Below, piece by piece: positions 22,615-31,206 of a stretch of DNA of 64,000 bases. Below the pieces are notes generated by a model. The model searched no databases, was not told the DNA's origin, and worked only from the letters and a program-made list of their open reading frames with translations. Source of the DNA: Enterococcus_D sp050529585 (GTDB taxonomy: Bacteria; Bacillota; Bacilli; Lactobacillales; Enterococcaceae); the NCBI RefSeq assembly GCF_050529585.1, contig NZ_CP172882.1, forward strand, positions 1,550,001-1,614,000, read 5' to 3'. Both the position numbers and the translations under genes were made by a program. Position 1 is the stretch's first letter. Each line of letters opens with the position of its first letter.

Positions 22615-23700
22615 CTATTTGATCCGACACGTGTATGTCGTTTTTTTGTTGATCAACTGTTCGGCCAACAGCAAATCGGTTTGGTTTTTAAAAGAAATCT
22701 GGAGCACACCATGGATCTCTTCGCGGCTCTCTAAGATTTTCAGGTTGATCAGTGACAGATGATGTTCTCCCAGTAATCCTGTAACTTCTGCCACAACACC
22801 CGAGTAATCGGGCACATCAATAAACAAATCATAAAACGCAGGAATGGCTCCATTTTGATGAATCGGCAACTGGTCACGGGTCTCTTTTGCTGATTCAAAA
22901 AAAGCATAGATTGCCGCTTCATCCTTTGTTTGCAGCCATTTGGCGATTGTCGACATTCGGTCTTGCCACTCTTCGATCATTGTCAGCAACGTTTGCCGAT
23001 TGCTCAACAAAATATCCGTCCACATCCTAGGATCGGAAGAAGCGATCCTAGTGATATCCCGAAAGCCGCCTGCAGCCAATTGCTGTGCCCGCGGATGATG
23101 TTGATTGAATGTATCTGCTTGATTGACCAAACCAGAAGCAATAATATGCGGCAAATGGCTGAGCATACCAGTGATTTGGTCATGTTCTTCTGGACTTAGC
23201 GTCACATACTTCGCACGGGTTCCACTAAAAAGCACTTCAAGTTCGGGTAGTCGGGTAGTATCGTGGGGGGTAAATATATAATACGCATTTTCGAATAAAT
23301 CAGCATCAGCTGCTTGAATGCCTGATTTATGAGAGCCAGCCATTGGATGACCGCCGATAAAATCAAAAGAAAACTGCTGGGCATATTGGCTGATTTCAGC
23401 TTTTGTACTACCAGTATCGGTCACCAAAACATTTGGTTTAAGTGACAATTCACCCAAACGGGCCAAATAAGTTTTGGTAATTTCCACAGGCAATGCTAGT
23501 AAAATGAAATCTGCTTGTACCGCGCCCTGATCGAAAGAAGCTGGGACTTCGTCCACGAGAGATGTTTGACGCGCAATCTCATTTGTCGCTGGACAATGAT
23601 CCCAGCCCATCAGATAACTCTTCGAATGTTCCTTTTTTATACATTTTGCCAATGATGCGCCGATCAATCCAAGACCCGCAATCAAGATTCGCTGTGTCAT
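22615..23700 (-). CDS. tyrA: Prephenate dehydrogenase with C-terminal ACT domain
   Basis: Oxidises prephenate to 4-hydroxyphenylpyruvate with NAD, the tyrosine branch. The 361-aa protein has a Rossmann fold with ILIAGLGLIGASLAK at residues 4-18, catalytic-region FIGGHPMAGSHKSGIQAA and HDQITGMLSHLPHIIAS. A C-terminal ACT-like domain (FIDVPDYSGVVAEVTGLL, about 285-361) is a candidate Tyr feedback site. ATG 23700 has AAAGGAGAAG upstream; a longer reading to 23802 lacks an RBS. Lies between aroC and aroA. Confidence 0.95.
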   Translation of the reverse strand: MTQRILIAGLGLIGASLAKCIKKEHSKSYLMGWDHCPATNEIARQTSLVDEVPASFDQGAVQADFILLALPVEITKTYLARLGELSLKPNVLVTDTGSTKAEISQYAQQFSFDFIGGHPMAGSHKSGIQAADADLFENAYYIFTPHDTTRLPELEVLFSGTRAKYVTLSPEEHDQITGMLSHLPHIIASGLVNQADTFNQHHPRAQQLAAGGFRDITRIASSDPRMWTDILLSNRQTLLTMIEEWQDRMSTIAKWLQTKDEAAIYAFFESAKETRDQLPIHQNGAIPAFYDLFIDVPDYSGVVAEVTGLLGEHHLSLINLKILESREEIHGVLQISFKNQTDLLLAEQLINKKTTYTCRIK

Positions 23701-23737
23701 CCTTCGCTTCTCCTTTGTTTCTTTTATTTGGCTCTCT

Positions 23738-24904
23738 TCAATAATGCAATAAATAATCGCGGTAGTCTTTGACGGCGATTTGCAATTCTGCGAAAGAATC
23801 ACTTGGAAATTTTTCTAAAATCTCATTGGCAACAACTGTCGCTACCACATTTTCACAGACCACACTCGCAGCCGGTACCGCAGTACTGTCCGAACGCTCT
23901 ACGCTTGCTTTATAAGGTTCTTTGCTATCGATATCCACGCTTTGCAATGGTTTATAAAGGGTTGGGATAGGTTTCATTACGCCACGAACAACAATTGGTT
24001 CGCCGTTGGTCATCCCACCTTCAAAGCCGCCTAAATTATTGCTGCGGCGGGTATAGCCGATTTGTTCATCCCATAAGATTTCATCCATGACTTTTGATCC
24101 TGGCAAAGCACCTGCCTCGAAACCTACACCAAATTCTGCACCTTTAAAAGCGTTGATACTGACAACCGCCTGGGCAATTTTGGCATCGAGTTTTTTATCC
24201 CATTGCACATAACTGCCTAATCCTGCGGGAACGCCGCCAACCAATACTTCCACGACGCCACCAATGGTATCGCCATTTTTCTTGGTTTGATCGATCAGTT
24301 GCTTGATTTCTTCTTCAACAGAAGAATCAAGAACCCGTACTTCAGATGCTTCAGACCGTTCTGCAATTTCTTGGACCGTCAATCCATCAGGAATCGTCGC
24401 TTTGATCCCACCTAGCATCGTGACATGTCCAGCGACATCGATCCCTAGTTCTTTTAGGATTTTTTTTGCGATTGCACCAATAGCTACCCGCATCGTTGTT
24501 TCTCTGGCTGAGGACCGCTCCAAGACGTTCCGCAGATCTTGATGGTGGTATTTCATGCCACCGACTAGGTCCGCATGACCGGGTCTAGGACGTGCCACTC
24601 GTCTTAATTTACGGTCTTTTTCTGGGACTGCTTCAATTGCCATGACTTTGGTCCAATTTTTCCAATCTTTGTTCTCAACGATCATTGTCACAGGTGAACC
24701 AAGCGTCTTGCCATGTCGAACGCCAGAAGTAATTTTGACTTGGTCTTTTTCAATCAACATGCGGCCGCCACGGCCATATCCAGTTTGCCTTCTTGCTAAC
24801 TCATGATTGATATCCTCGGCAGTCAATGGCAATCCCGCAGGCAAGCCTTCAATAATTGCTGTTAGTTCTGGACCATGTGATTCTCCAGCTGTAATATAAC
24901 GCAT
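23738..24904 (-). CDS. aroC: Chorismate synthase
   Basis: Eliminates phosphate from EPSP to give chorismate, using reduced FMN. The 388-aa protein begins MRYITAGESHGPELTAIIEG and has the family signatures RRQTGYGRGGRM, RPRPGHADLVGGMKY, ARETTMRVAIGAIAK and RSNNLGGFEGGMTNGEPI. Length is typical. The gene lies between aroB and tyrA. Its product chorismate feeds the trp operon at the left of the window as well as tyrA and pheA. Confidence 0.97.
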   Translation of the reverse strand: MRYITAGESHGPELTAIIEGLPAGLPLTAEDINHELARRQTGYGRGGRMLIEKDQVKITSGVRHGKTLGSPVTMIVENKDWKNWTKVMAIEAVPEKDRKLRRVARPRPGHADLVGGMKYHHQDLRNVLERSSARETTMRVAIGAIAKKILKELGIDVAGHVTMLGGIKATIPDGLTVQEIAERSEASEVRVLDSSVEEEIKQLIDQTKKNGDTIGGVVEVLVGGVPAGLGSYVQWDKKLDAKIAQAVVSINAFKGAEFGVGFEAGALPGSKVMDEILWDEQIGYTRRSNNLGGFEGGMTNGEPIVVRGVMKPIPTLYKPLQSVDIDSKEPYKASVERSDSTAVPAASVVCENVVATVVANEILEKFPSDSFAELQIAVKDYRDYLLHY

Positions 24905-24922
24905 GATAGATAACCTTCCTTC

Positions 24923-25981
24923 TTATAATAAGTAGTTTTTGATGTCTTCTGTAGGAATCGTGACGATTTTTGCTTTTCCAATTGCTTCTAGCAAGATGAT
25001 TTTGATTTGCTTGCCGCGGGCTTTTTTGTCATGGGTAATGGCTTCAAACAATGCAGATCGATCAACATCAGGTACAGCAATTGGTAAATTGAATTTACGG
25101 ATCATAGTGATCAGTTCTTCTGTGATACCTTGTGGGGAAAGGCCTTTTTCTTCCGCGTGCTGCGTAATCATCACCATCCCGATCGCTACACCTTCGCCGT
25201 GACTGAGACCGCCGAAAGCGGCTAATTTTTCTAAGCCATGGCCAATGGTGTGGCCGAAATTCAATGTCAATCGACTGCCATGGTCAAAAGGATCTTCCTC
25301 CACGACCTGTTGTTTGACCTTCAAGGTTTCTGTGATCACGTGAGTGGCATGTACCAATAGATCTGTTTCATCCGTCAAGTCTACAAGTGTTTGCCAAAGT
25401 ATTGGATCAGCGATTGCGGCTGATTTAATGATTTCTGCAATTCCTTCTTGCACTCTCTTGATCGGCAACGTAGCCAACAGTTCTGGGTCGATCAAAACCC
25501 CTTCTGGTTGAGAAAAGGTCCCAACTAGATTTTTGGCAGAGTCCGTATTAACAGCCGTCTTTCCGCCGATACTCGAATCGACTTGTGCCAACAAACTAGT
25601 AGGAATTTGCAAAAAGTGTACGCCGCGCATGTAAGTAGAAGCCACAAAACCTGCTAAATCACCAATGACACCCCCACCCAAAGCAATGATGCCATCACTG
25701 CGGGTCATGCCGAATGCGGCCAATTGATCATATAATGCAGTCGCTTGCAGCAGCGATTTACTTTTTTCACCTGCTGGAACCACTAGCAACGTTGCATCAA
25801 AGTCATGGGACTTCAAAGCCGTCAAGAGGGCTTCACCATAGAGTGGCGCAACATGACTATCGGTTATCACAGCAACTTTTTGTGGATGCCATAATTGATT
25901 GACCCAACTGCCCACCTTTTTGAAAGCACCTGCTTCGATGATGATATCGTATGATTGATCATTTAAGTTTATGTGTAACAT
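24923..25981 (-). CDS. aroB: 3-dehydroquinate synthase
   Basis: Cyclises DAHP to 3-dehydroquinate, with NAD and a divalent metal. The 352-aa protein has the NAD-binding IALGGGVIGDLAGFVASTYMRG, QIPTSLLAQVDSSIGGKTAVN, and metal ligands in LNFGHTIGHGLEK and GLSHGEGVAIGM. Length is standard. The gene is 19 bases upstream of aroC in the same direction and follows the DAHP synthase gene, so consecutive pathway steps are adjacent. Confidence 0.96.
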   Translation of the reverse strand: MLHINLNDQSYDIIIEAGAFKKVGSWVNQLWHPQKVAVITDSHVAPLYGEALLTALKSHDFDATLLVVPAGEKSKSLLQATALYDQLAAFGMTRSDGIIALGGGVIGDLAGFVASTYMRGVHFLQIPTSLLAQVDSSIGGKTAVNTDSAKNLVGTFSQPEGVLIDPELLATLPIKRVQEGIAEIIKSAAIADPILWQTLVDLTDETDLLVHATHVITETLKVKQQVVEEDPFDHGSRLTLNFGHTIGHGLEKLAAFGGLSHGEGVAIGMVMITQHAEEKGLSPQGITEELITMIRKFNLPIAVPDVDRSALFEAITHDKKARGKQIKIILLEAIGKAKIVTIPTEDIKNYLL

Positions 25982-26009
25982 CTACCTACACCTCATTATT
26001 TTGTCTTTT

Positions 26010-27029
26010 TTACAGTGATTTGATTTCTTTCATGGCTTTTTCCATAATGTTGACTTCTTTCATCATTCTCATGTATGTTTTTTCGTTCAGTGATTGGGGG
26101 CCATCTGACCAAGCATTTGCTGGATCAGGGTGAATCTCAACGATCATTCCATCTGCCCCGGCAGCAACACCCGCTCTTGCCATTGGTGGAACTAGATCCC
26201 AAATACCTGTGCCATGACTTGGGTCCACGATGATTGGGAAGTGGCTCAATTTTTTGATGATTGGCACAGCGCTTAGGTCAAATGTGTTTCGGGTCGCTGT
26301 TTCGTATGTCCGAATCCCGCGCTCGATGAAGATAACTTCACTCTTGTCTTGAACGGCAATGTATTCAGCTGCATTCAACCACTCATCGATCGTCCCAGAA
26401 ATACCGCGTTTCAAACCAATTGGTTTGCCTGTTTTCCCAACAGCTGATAACAATTTGAAATTTTGCATATTGCGGGCGCCGATCTGTAAAATATCACTGT
26501 AAGCAGCAACCATATCGATATGGCCTTCATCCATGACTTCAGTAATGACTTTCATCCCAGTTTCATCAGCTGCTTGGCGAATGTACTTCAAGCCTTCTTC
26601 TTCTAACCCTTGGAATGCGTATGGCGATGTCCGAGGTTTGAAAGCACCCCCACGTAAAATCGTTGCACCACCGGCTTTTGCGATGCGTGCACATTCACGA
26701 ATTTGTTCAAGGCCTTCAATCGAACAAGGACCAGCCATCGTCACAAAGTTGCCGCCGCCGATTTTCACGCCGTCCACATCAACGACTGTATCTTGAGGAT
26801 GAAATTCACGAGAAGTCAATTTGTAGGTGTTTGAAATACGTATTGCATCTTCCACCCCTTCGTAACTGCGGAATGCAACATCTTGAATCAATCGCGTATC
26901 CCCTTTTAAGCCAATCACCACTTGCTCTTTTCCTTGGTTGACTTGAACATCTAATCCTTCTTTTTTGATTCTTGTTACAACAACTTCTACTTGTTCGGCA
27001 GTTGCGCCTGGTTTCATAATCACGATCAT
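26010..27029 (-). CDS. aroF: DAHP synthase (3-deoxy-7-phosphoheptulonate synthase), type I-beta
   Basis: First step of the shikimate pathway: PEP plus erythrose-4-phosphate. The 339-aa protein has an N-terminal ferredoxin/ACT-like domain (about residues 1-70), typical of the AroF/AroG(Bsu)-type I-beta enzymes and a candidate for feedback control. The barrel shows MAGPCSIEGLEQI, LRGGAFKPRTSPYAFQG, LQIGARNMQNF, KPIGLKRGI and PIIVDPSHGTG. There is no fused chorismate mutase. RBS and spacing follow aroE by 30 bases. Confidence 0.93.
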   Translation of the reverse strand: MIVIMKPGATAEQVEVVVTRIKKEGLDVQVNQGKEQVVIGLKGDTRLIQDVAFRSYEGVEDAIRISNTYKLTSREFHPQDTVVDVDGVKIGGGNFVTMAGPCSIEGLEQIRECARIAKAGGATILRGGAFKPRTSPYAFQGLEEEGLKYIRQAADETGMKVITEVMDEGHIDMVAAYSDILQIGARNMQNFKLLSAVGKTGKPIGLKRGISGTIDEWLNAAEYIAVQDKSEVIFIERGIRTYETATRNTFDLSAVPIIKKLSHFPIIVDPSHGTGIWDLVPPMARAGVAAGADGMIVEIHPDPANAWSDGPQSLNEKTYMRMMKEVNIMEKAMKEIKSL

Positions 27030-27059
27030 TTTTCATTTCCTACTTTCAATTAAATTTTT

Positions 27060-27929
27060 TTATAACATTTCAATCAATGCTTGTACTTTTTTGACAGGCA
27101 TTTGCTTGCCTGTCCATAATTCAAAAGCAGCGGCTCCTTGATAGAGAAGCATGCTTAATCCATTTGCAGTTTTGGCACCAACGGCTTTGGCATCTTGTAA
27201 TAATTTGGTTTCCCGCGGATTATAGATGACATCGTACACTGCCAATGTTTCTCGCAATAGCGAGTTGTCCTTCAAAGGACTTTGATTCTCATTGGGCTTC
27301 ATTCCAACACCAGTTGCATTGACAAGCAGCTGACTTTGGGCTAAAGCATTGGCCAAAGCCAATTGATCGTCTAAATCTTGCAATGAGATCTGGCATCCTG
27401 TCTGTTGCGCGATTTCTTGCAATTTCACTTCAATTACTGGATAAAAATCATCTTTGCGATTGAACACTTGAATTTTCTTCACGCCATCTAGTGCCGCTTG
27501 GCTGATAATCGCTGTCGCTGCACCGCCAGCACCGATAACTGTGATGGTTTCACCAATGATCGACACCTCGATTGCGGCTAATGCACGCATAAAACCAATA
27601 CCATCTGTATTATGTCCAATCAGATGACCGTTTTGATTAACGATTGTATTGATTGCACCGATCAAGGATGCAGCTGGTGATAATTCGTCCACTAATGGCA
27701 CAGCTGCCATTTTATGGGGCATTGATAAATTGACGCCTAACAGATCCAGTGTACGAATACTCTCAATACTTGTTGCCAAGTTTTCTGGCTCAACATCAAA
27801 GGCAAGATAGATTGCATCAATCTTTTCTTCTGCGAAAGACAGATTGTGCATCGCAGGCGATATGCTGTGCCGCGCTGGTTTTGCAAATAAAGCTGCTAAA
27901 CGTGTGTGCCCAGAAATCATTTGTTCCAT
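27060..27929 (-). CDS. aroE: Shikimate dehydrogenase
   Basis: NADPH-dependent reduction of 3-dehydroshikimate to shikimate. The 289-aa protein has the substrate site KPARHSISPAMHNLSF with Ser-x-Ser, NLSMPHKMA with the catalytic Lys, GHNTDGIGFMRAL, and the NADP loop VIGAGGAATAI. I prefer ATG 27929, nine bases after AAGGG; ATG 27938 stands too close to that RBS. It is the first structural gene of the aromatic operon, directly behind the leader-peptide attenuator and its second terminator. Confidence 0.93.
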   Translation of the reverse strand: MEQMISGHTRLAALFAKPARHSISPAMHNLSFAEEKIDAIYLAFDVEPENLATSIESIRTLDLLGVNLSMPHKMAAVPLVDELSPAASLIGAINTIVNQNGHLIGHNTDGIGFMRALAAIEVSIIGETITVIGAGGAATAIISQAALDGVKKIQVFNRKDDFYPVIEVKLQEIAQQTGCQISLQDLDDQLALANALAQSQLLVNATGVGMKPNENQSPLKDNSLLRETLAVYDVIYNPRETKLLQDAKAVGAKTANGLSMLLYQGAAAFELWTGKQMPVKKVQALIEML

Positions 27930-27948
27930 TTGTTTCATTCCCTTCAAC

Positions 27949-27994
27949 AAAAAAAGATGTCCACCGTAAATTGTCAGAATCTACAGTGAACACC
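27949..27994 (-). terminator. Second terminator of the aro leader
   Basis: On the minus strand GGTGTTCACTGT (27994-27983) pairs with ACGGTGGACATC (27967-27956): 12 pairs, three of them G-U. Seven U follow (27955-27949), about 20 bases before the aroE start. It stands behind the attenuator terminator at 28036-28066. What lets polymerase pass it is not evident. Confidence 0.75.
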
Positions 27995-28028
27995 TTTAAA
28001 CATTACATATCAGCTGATATGCGAATAT

Positions 28029-28146
28029 AAAAAATAGCCACTATAGATTTTACGATCTACGTGGCTGCGAATTCATTACGAAATGCCCTAGCCATCATAG
28101 ATACAAACGTGTAGTTTGCATCCATGTCTTCATGAATACAAACCTA
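28029..28146 (-). promoter_or_regulatory. Ribosome-mediated Tyr/Phe attenuator of the aro operon
   Basis: Segments on the minus strand are as follows. Segment 1 is GTTTGTATTCAT (28143-28132), starting right after the leader stop. Segment 2 is ATGGATGCAAAC (28125-28114). Segment 3 spans 28108-28090 (GTTTGTATC, then ATCTATGATGGCT, overlapping). Segment 4 is AGCCACGTAGAT (28066-28055), and segment 5 is ATCTATAGTGGCT (28048-28036) followed by U6. 1:2 pairs 12 bp with two G-U; 2:3 pairs GATGCAAAC with GTTTGTATC; 3:4 and 4:5 compete because segments 3 and 5 are near copies. A ribosome at the stop codon masks 1, so 2:3 and the terminator 4:5 form. A ribosome stalled on the Tyr/Phe codons leaves 1:2 free, so 3:4 antiterminates. 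The pairings are seen in the sequence; the mechanism is inferred from known trp/phe attenuators. Confidence 0.82.
28036..28066 (-). terminator. Attenuator terminator of the aro leader (stem 4:5)
   Basis: AGCCAC/GTGGCT (6 bp) plus TAGAT/ATCTA (5 bp) with a small internal loop and hexaloop. It is followed by ATTTTTTATATT on the minus strand. It is mutually exclusive with the 3:4 antiterminator. Confidence 0.85.
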
Positions 28147-28209
28147 TCTAAAATAGCTAAAGTAATATTTATTCAGTTGTGAGGGGGTCGTTTGCAATTG
28201 TTTTTGCAT
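28144..28209 (-). CDS. Aromatic-rich leader peptide (Tyr/Phe attenuation)
   Basis: A 21-codon open frame starts with ATG at 28209, nine bases after a GGAG box (28222-28219). It ends with TAG at 28146-28144. Codons 15-20 read Tyr-Tyr-Phe-Ser-Tyr-Phe (TAT TAC TTT AGC TAT TTT), then Arg and stop. Five of the last seven residues are aromatic, in front of an operon that makes Tyr and Phe. The first 14 residues (MQKQLQTTPSQLNK) show no feature of their own. The peptide is thought to act in cis, by stalling of its ribosome, and not as a functional product. The stop codon abuts attenuator segment 1. Confidence 0.82.
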   Translation of the reverse strand: MQKQLQTTPSQLNKYYFSYFR

Positions 28210-28244
28210 AATAGTTCGCTCCAAACTGATGTAAGATTGACCTA

Positions 28245-28273
28245 AGTATAGGATTTCTCATGAAAGTTGTCAA
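28245..28273 (-). promoter_or_regulatory. Promoter of the aro operon leader
   Basis: On the minus strand TTGACA (28273-28268), exactly 17 bases, TATACT (28250-28245): an almost consensus sigma-A promoter. Transcription would begin near 28238, giving an untranslated leader of about 310 bases that contains the leader peptide and two terminators. Confidence 0.88.
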
Positions 28274-28338
28274 TGATTTTTTCTGTTATTTTTCAATTGT
28301 TTGCAATTTTACCTAAAAAAGGTTGATACAACAACGTT

Positions 28339-29097
28339 TTACAAATCATCCTCGAAGAACAATAATAGTTCTTGCAGACTAAGTGCCGCTTTTTCCTCTG
28401 CAGATAGATCTTTAACGATTTCACCTTTGCGTAATAAAATCAAACGATTGCCGTACTTTAATGCATCATCCATGCGATGCGTGATCATCAAGCACGTTAA
28501 CCGTTGCTCCGCTACTCTTTCGGCTGTGATTTGCATCAATTGCTTTGATGTTTTGGGGTCTAATGCGGCTGTATGTTCATCTAGCAACAACAATTTTGGT
28601 GTCTGGATTGTTGCCATCAGCAAACTCAGGGCTTGCCGCTGTCCACCAGATAAATTGCCGGTCGGCGTATCAAGATGATTTTCCAATCCATTGCCTACTT
28701 GTTGGCACAATGCATAAAAATCTTCTCGTTGACTTTGCAGCTGGCGCAATTGCAAGTTGCGTTTTTGGCCTCTTTTTTGTGCCAGCAATAAATTCTCCGC
28801 AACAGTCATTCGTGGTGCCGTCCCCATTTTAGGATCTTGAAACACGCGGGCCAGATAGCGTGCCCGCTTTTCTTCTGATAGATTGGTCACATCTTGATCA
28901 TCGATCGTGATTTGTCCGCTTGTTAGTGGCAATGTTCCAGAAATACAGTTGAACAAGGTACTTTTCCCAGCACCATTCCCTCCCACCACTGTCACGAATT
29001 CGCCTGGCTGCAAGGTCAAATCAACTTTATTCAGTAACACTTTCTTTTCATGAGGACCGTTGCCGACTACTTTGGTTGCCTTATTGATCTGTAACAT
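28339..29097 (-). CDS. ABC transporter ATP-binding protein (TrpZ-like)
   Basis: The 252-aa nucleotide-binding subunit has Walker A GGNGAGKSTLFN (about residues 39-50), the ABC signature LSGGQRQALSLL, Walker B LLLLDEHTAAL and the switch His in MITHRMDDAL. It belongs to the branched-chain/TrpXYZ-type subfamily. It starts inside the stop region of the permease gene (TAATG overlap) and is the last gene of a three-gene transporter operon. The Trp-codon attenuator upstream of the operon points to tryptophan, or a precursor, as substrate. Confidence 0.85.
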   Translation of the reverse strand: MLQINKATKVVGNGPHEKKVLLNKVDLTLQPGEFVTVVGGNGAGKSTLFNCISGTLPLTSGQITIDDQDVTNLSEEKRARYLARVFQDPKMGTAPRMTVAENLLLAQKRGQKRNLQLRQLQSQREDFYALCQQVGNGLENHLDTPTGNLSGGQRQALSLLMATIQTPKLLLLDEHTAALDPKTSKQLMQITAERVAEQRLTCLMITHRMDDALKYGNRLILLRKGEIVKDLSAEEKAALSLQELLLFFEDDL

Positions 29098-29981
29098 TAT
29101 TCGTCCTCCGTTTCAAAGCCTGTGCGCAAGTGCAGCGCTTGTTTTAGTTGTGGGATCAGTAAGCAGATCGTTAACACAATGGCAGAGAAGATTTTCAGAT
29201 ACGTTGTATCAAACCCTGCTTTGATCACAAATAGAATCAACAATTGATAAATAATACTGCCGATGACAATGGCAATCAAGCGTTCCACTAGTGTCAATTC
29301 GCCATAAAGCACTTCACCGATAATGATTGAAGCTAAACCAATCACGATCACACCAATACCTTTGCTGACATCCGCGTAACCATCATTTTGGGCAATCAAC
29401 GCCCCAGACAATGCGATCACACCATTGGATACGATCAAGCCCAAAATTTTCATGCGGTCAGTATTGATACCCATCGATTTGGCCATTTCTTCGTTGTCGC
29501 CAGTAGCAATATAAGCTTGACCCAGGTTGGTGTGAAACAGATACAATAAAACGCCGCCAATCAAAATCACCATAATCAGGCCAATGATGACTGTATCATA
29601 GTAGTTTGGCAAGTTTAATCGAGTAAAAAAATCTTGGATTTTTGGCTGATTCAATAAGGATAAGTTGGGGGATTGCATCACAAACAACATCACAGAATTC
29701 AATGCAGACATTACCAGGATCCCCGCTAAGATAACTGGAATCTTTCCTTTGGTATAAAGCAGGCCAGTTACACAGCCAGCGCACATACCTGCCAAAACCC
29801 CCAAACAAGTAGCAAATACGGGTGATACGCCATGCGTGATAGCTGTGACACAAACCGCGCCGCCAAGCGGAAAAGAACCCTCCGTTGTCATATCTGGAAA
29901 ATTTAAAATACGATATGTCATAAAAATACCTAAACCAAGAATTCCCCATAATAAGCCTTGGCCGATTGCTGATACGATCAT
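29097..29981 (-). CDS. ABC transporter permease (TrpY-like)
   Basis: The 294-aa integral membrane protein has about eight or nine hydrophobic segments and the LivH-type permease character: GLGIFMTYRILNFPDMTTEGSFPLGGAV, ATGDNEEMAKSMGINTDRMKILGL and NGVIALSGALIAQNDGYADVSKGIG. It forms the membrane channel for the ligand delivered by the upstream binding protein. I chose ATG 29981, which has GGAGGAAGC upstream; the longer frame to 30017 has no RBS. The three gene products match the streptococcal TrpXYZ (YckK/CD1999-type) arrangement. Confidence 0.85.
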   Translation of the reverse strand: MIVSAIGQGLLWGILGLGIFMTYRILNFPDMTTEGSFPLGGAVCVTAITHGVSPVFATCLGVLAGMCAGCVTGLLYTKGKIPVILAGILVMSALNSVMLFVMQSPNLSLLNQPKIQDFFTRLNLPNYYDTVIIGLIMVILIGGVLLYLFHTNLGQAYIATGDNEEMAKSMGINTDRMKILGLIVSNGVIALSGALIAQNDGYADVSKGIGVIVIGLASIIIGEVLYGELTLVERLIAIVIGSIIYQLLILFVIKAGFDTTYLKIFSAIVLTICLLIPQLKQALHLRTGFETEDE

Positions 29982-30044
29982 TTTGCTTCCTCCATTATCT
30001 TTCACGACCAGTTGCATTGAAGAAAACTGGTCGTGGTAAGTACG

Positions 30045-31103
30045 TTACTCTGCGTTTGATGATTCTGTGGTGTCATCGCCGTTAACCAATGTTGCATCTT
30101 GTTTGATGCTATCTGGAATCGTGATGCCTAAGAAATCAGCTTGCGCTTGATTGATTATTGTTTCTCCATCACTAAATGTATAAATAGGTGTAGTTGCTGG
30201 TTCTGAAGTACCATCTAAAATAGCTGCGACCATTTTGCCTGTTTCGACACCAATCGTGAATTGATCTTGACCAACTGTTGCCAAACCACCTTGTTCGACC
30301 ATGGTATCCACCGATGTAATGATAGGCGTTTTGGTTTTATTGGCTTCCCCTACAACAGTTTGCATGGCATTGGCAATTGTATTGTCTAACGGGATATAAA
30401 TAAAGTCAACTTCTTGTGCCATGACCTGAACGGTTTGGGCAATTTCATTGCTTGAAGGAACAGCATATTTTTTCGTTGTCAGCCCATTCTCAGTGGCTGC
30501 ATCTTCCGCCTCAGCTACTTGGTATTTTGAGTTGTCCTCAGTCGAAGAATATAAGATACCAACGGTTTGAGCATCTGGCATGATCTCTTTTGCTAATTTG
30601 ATTTGTGCACCGACAGGGGCTTTATCTGAAACACCTGTGATATTTCCGCCAGGTTTGTCCATGTCTACAACTAAGTTTGCACCGACAGGATCCGTTACCG
30701 CACCCAAGACGATTGGAACATCTTGCGTCACATTCGCCAATGCTTGAGCGGCTGGTGTAGCCACGCCAACTAATACATCGGCATTTTTGTTCAGCAACTG
30801 CTGACTCATGGTTGCTAACTTGCTTTGATCTGCTTGACCGTTTTGGAATTCAATCGTCAAGTTATCCCCTTCCGTGTATCCCGATTCTTTTAAACCTTCT
30901 TTGATTCCATTCGTGATTGCATCTAACGCTTCATGACTGACATATTGCAAAATACCGACCGTCTTCTCAGCTTTTTCACTTGTTGTCGTGGTGGTGGTTG
31001 CTGCTTGATTGTTGCCTCGGCTCATCCCTAATTGATAGACCAGCGTCGCCCCCAAAAATAGTAAAATAACAATAACTGTTGCCATTAATCCTTTATTTTT
31101 CAT
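30045..31103 (-). CDS. ABC transporter substrate-binding protein (TrpX-like)
   Basis: The 352-aa protein of the ABC_sub_bind family has the bilobed core from about residue 47: VGILQYVSHEALDAITNGIKEGL, FQNGQADQSKLATMSQQLL, PIVLGAVTDPVGANLV, GGNITGVSD and GQDQFTIGVETGKMVAAIL. The N-terminus has one hydrophobic segment (about 7-25) but no lipobox cysteine, so the protein may be held by an uncleaved helix. A Thr-rich linker follows. The attenuator in its leader carries tandem-spaced Trp codons, which supports a tryptophan-related ligand. RBS AAAGGAG. Confidence 0.85.
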   Translation of the reverse strand: MKNKGLMATVIVILLFLGATLVYQLGMSRGNNQAATTTTTTSEKAEKTVGILQYVSHEALDAITNGIKEGLKESGYTEGDNLTIEFQNGQADQSKLATMSQQLLNKNADVLVGVATPAAQALANVTQDVPIVLGAVTDPVGANLVVDMDKPGGNITGVSDKAPVGAQIKLAKEIMPDAQTVGILYSSTEDNSKYQVAEAEDAATENGLTTKKYAVPSSNEIAQTVQVMAQEVDFIYIPLDNTIANAMQTVVGEANKTKTPIITSVDTMVEQGGLATVGQDQFTIGVETGKMVAAILDGTSEPATTPIYTFSDGETIINQAQADFLGITIPDSIKQDATLVNGDDTTESSNAE

Positions 31104-31165
31104 CTTTATTTGCTCCTTTGATTATTCATATAGTTTAAAATGATTGCTGATTGAAAGTTGAGAAC

Positions 31166-31200
31166 AAAAAAAGCAACTGCCTATGATTGGGCAATTGCTT
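31166..31200 (-). terminator. Second terminator of the transporter leader
   Basis: AAGCAATTGCC (31200-31190) pairs with GGCAGTTGCTT (31181-31171), followed by TTTTTG. The tail of the first terminator (TTGCTT) can alternatively pair with AAGCAA, which might disable this stem when polymerase reads through. Confidence 0.8.
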
Positions 31201-31206
31201 GTAAGC

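Noticed and set aside
27949..28273. T-box riboswitch before aroE
   Set aside because: No GGTGGTACCGCG-type T-box sequence and no Stem I motif, whereas the alaS leader in the same window has them. The leader ORF explains the terminators better.
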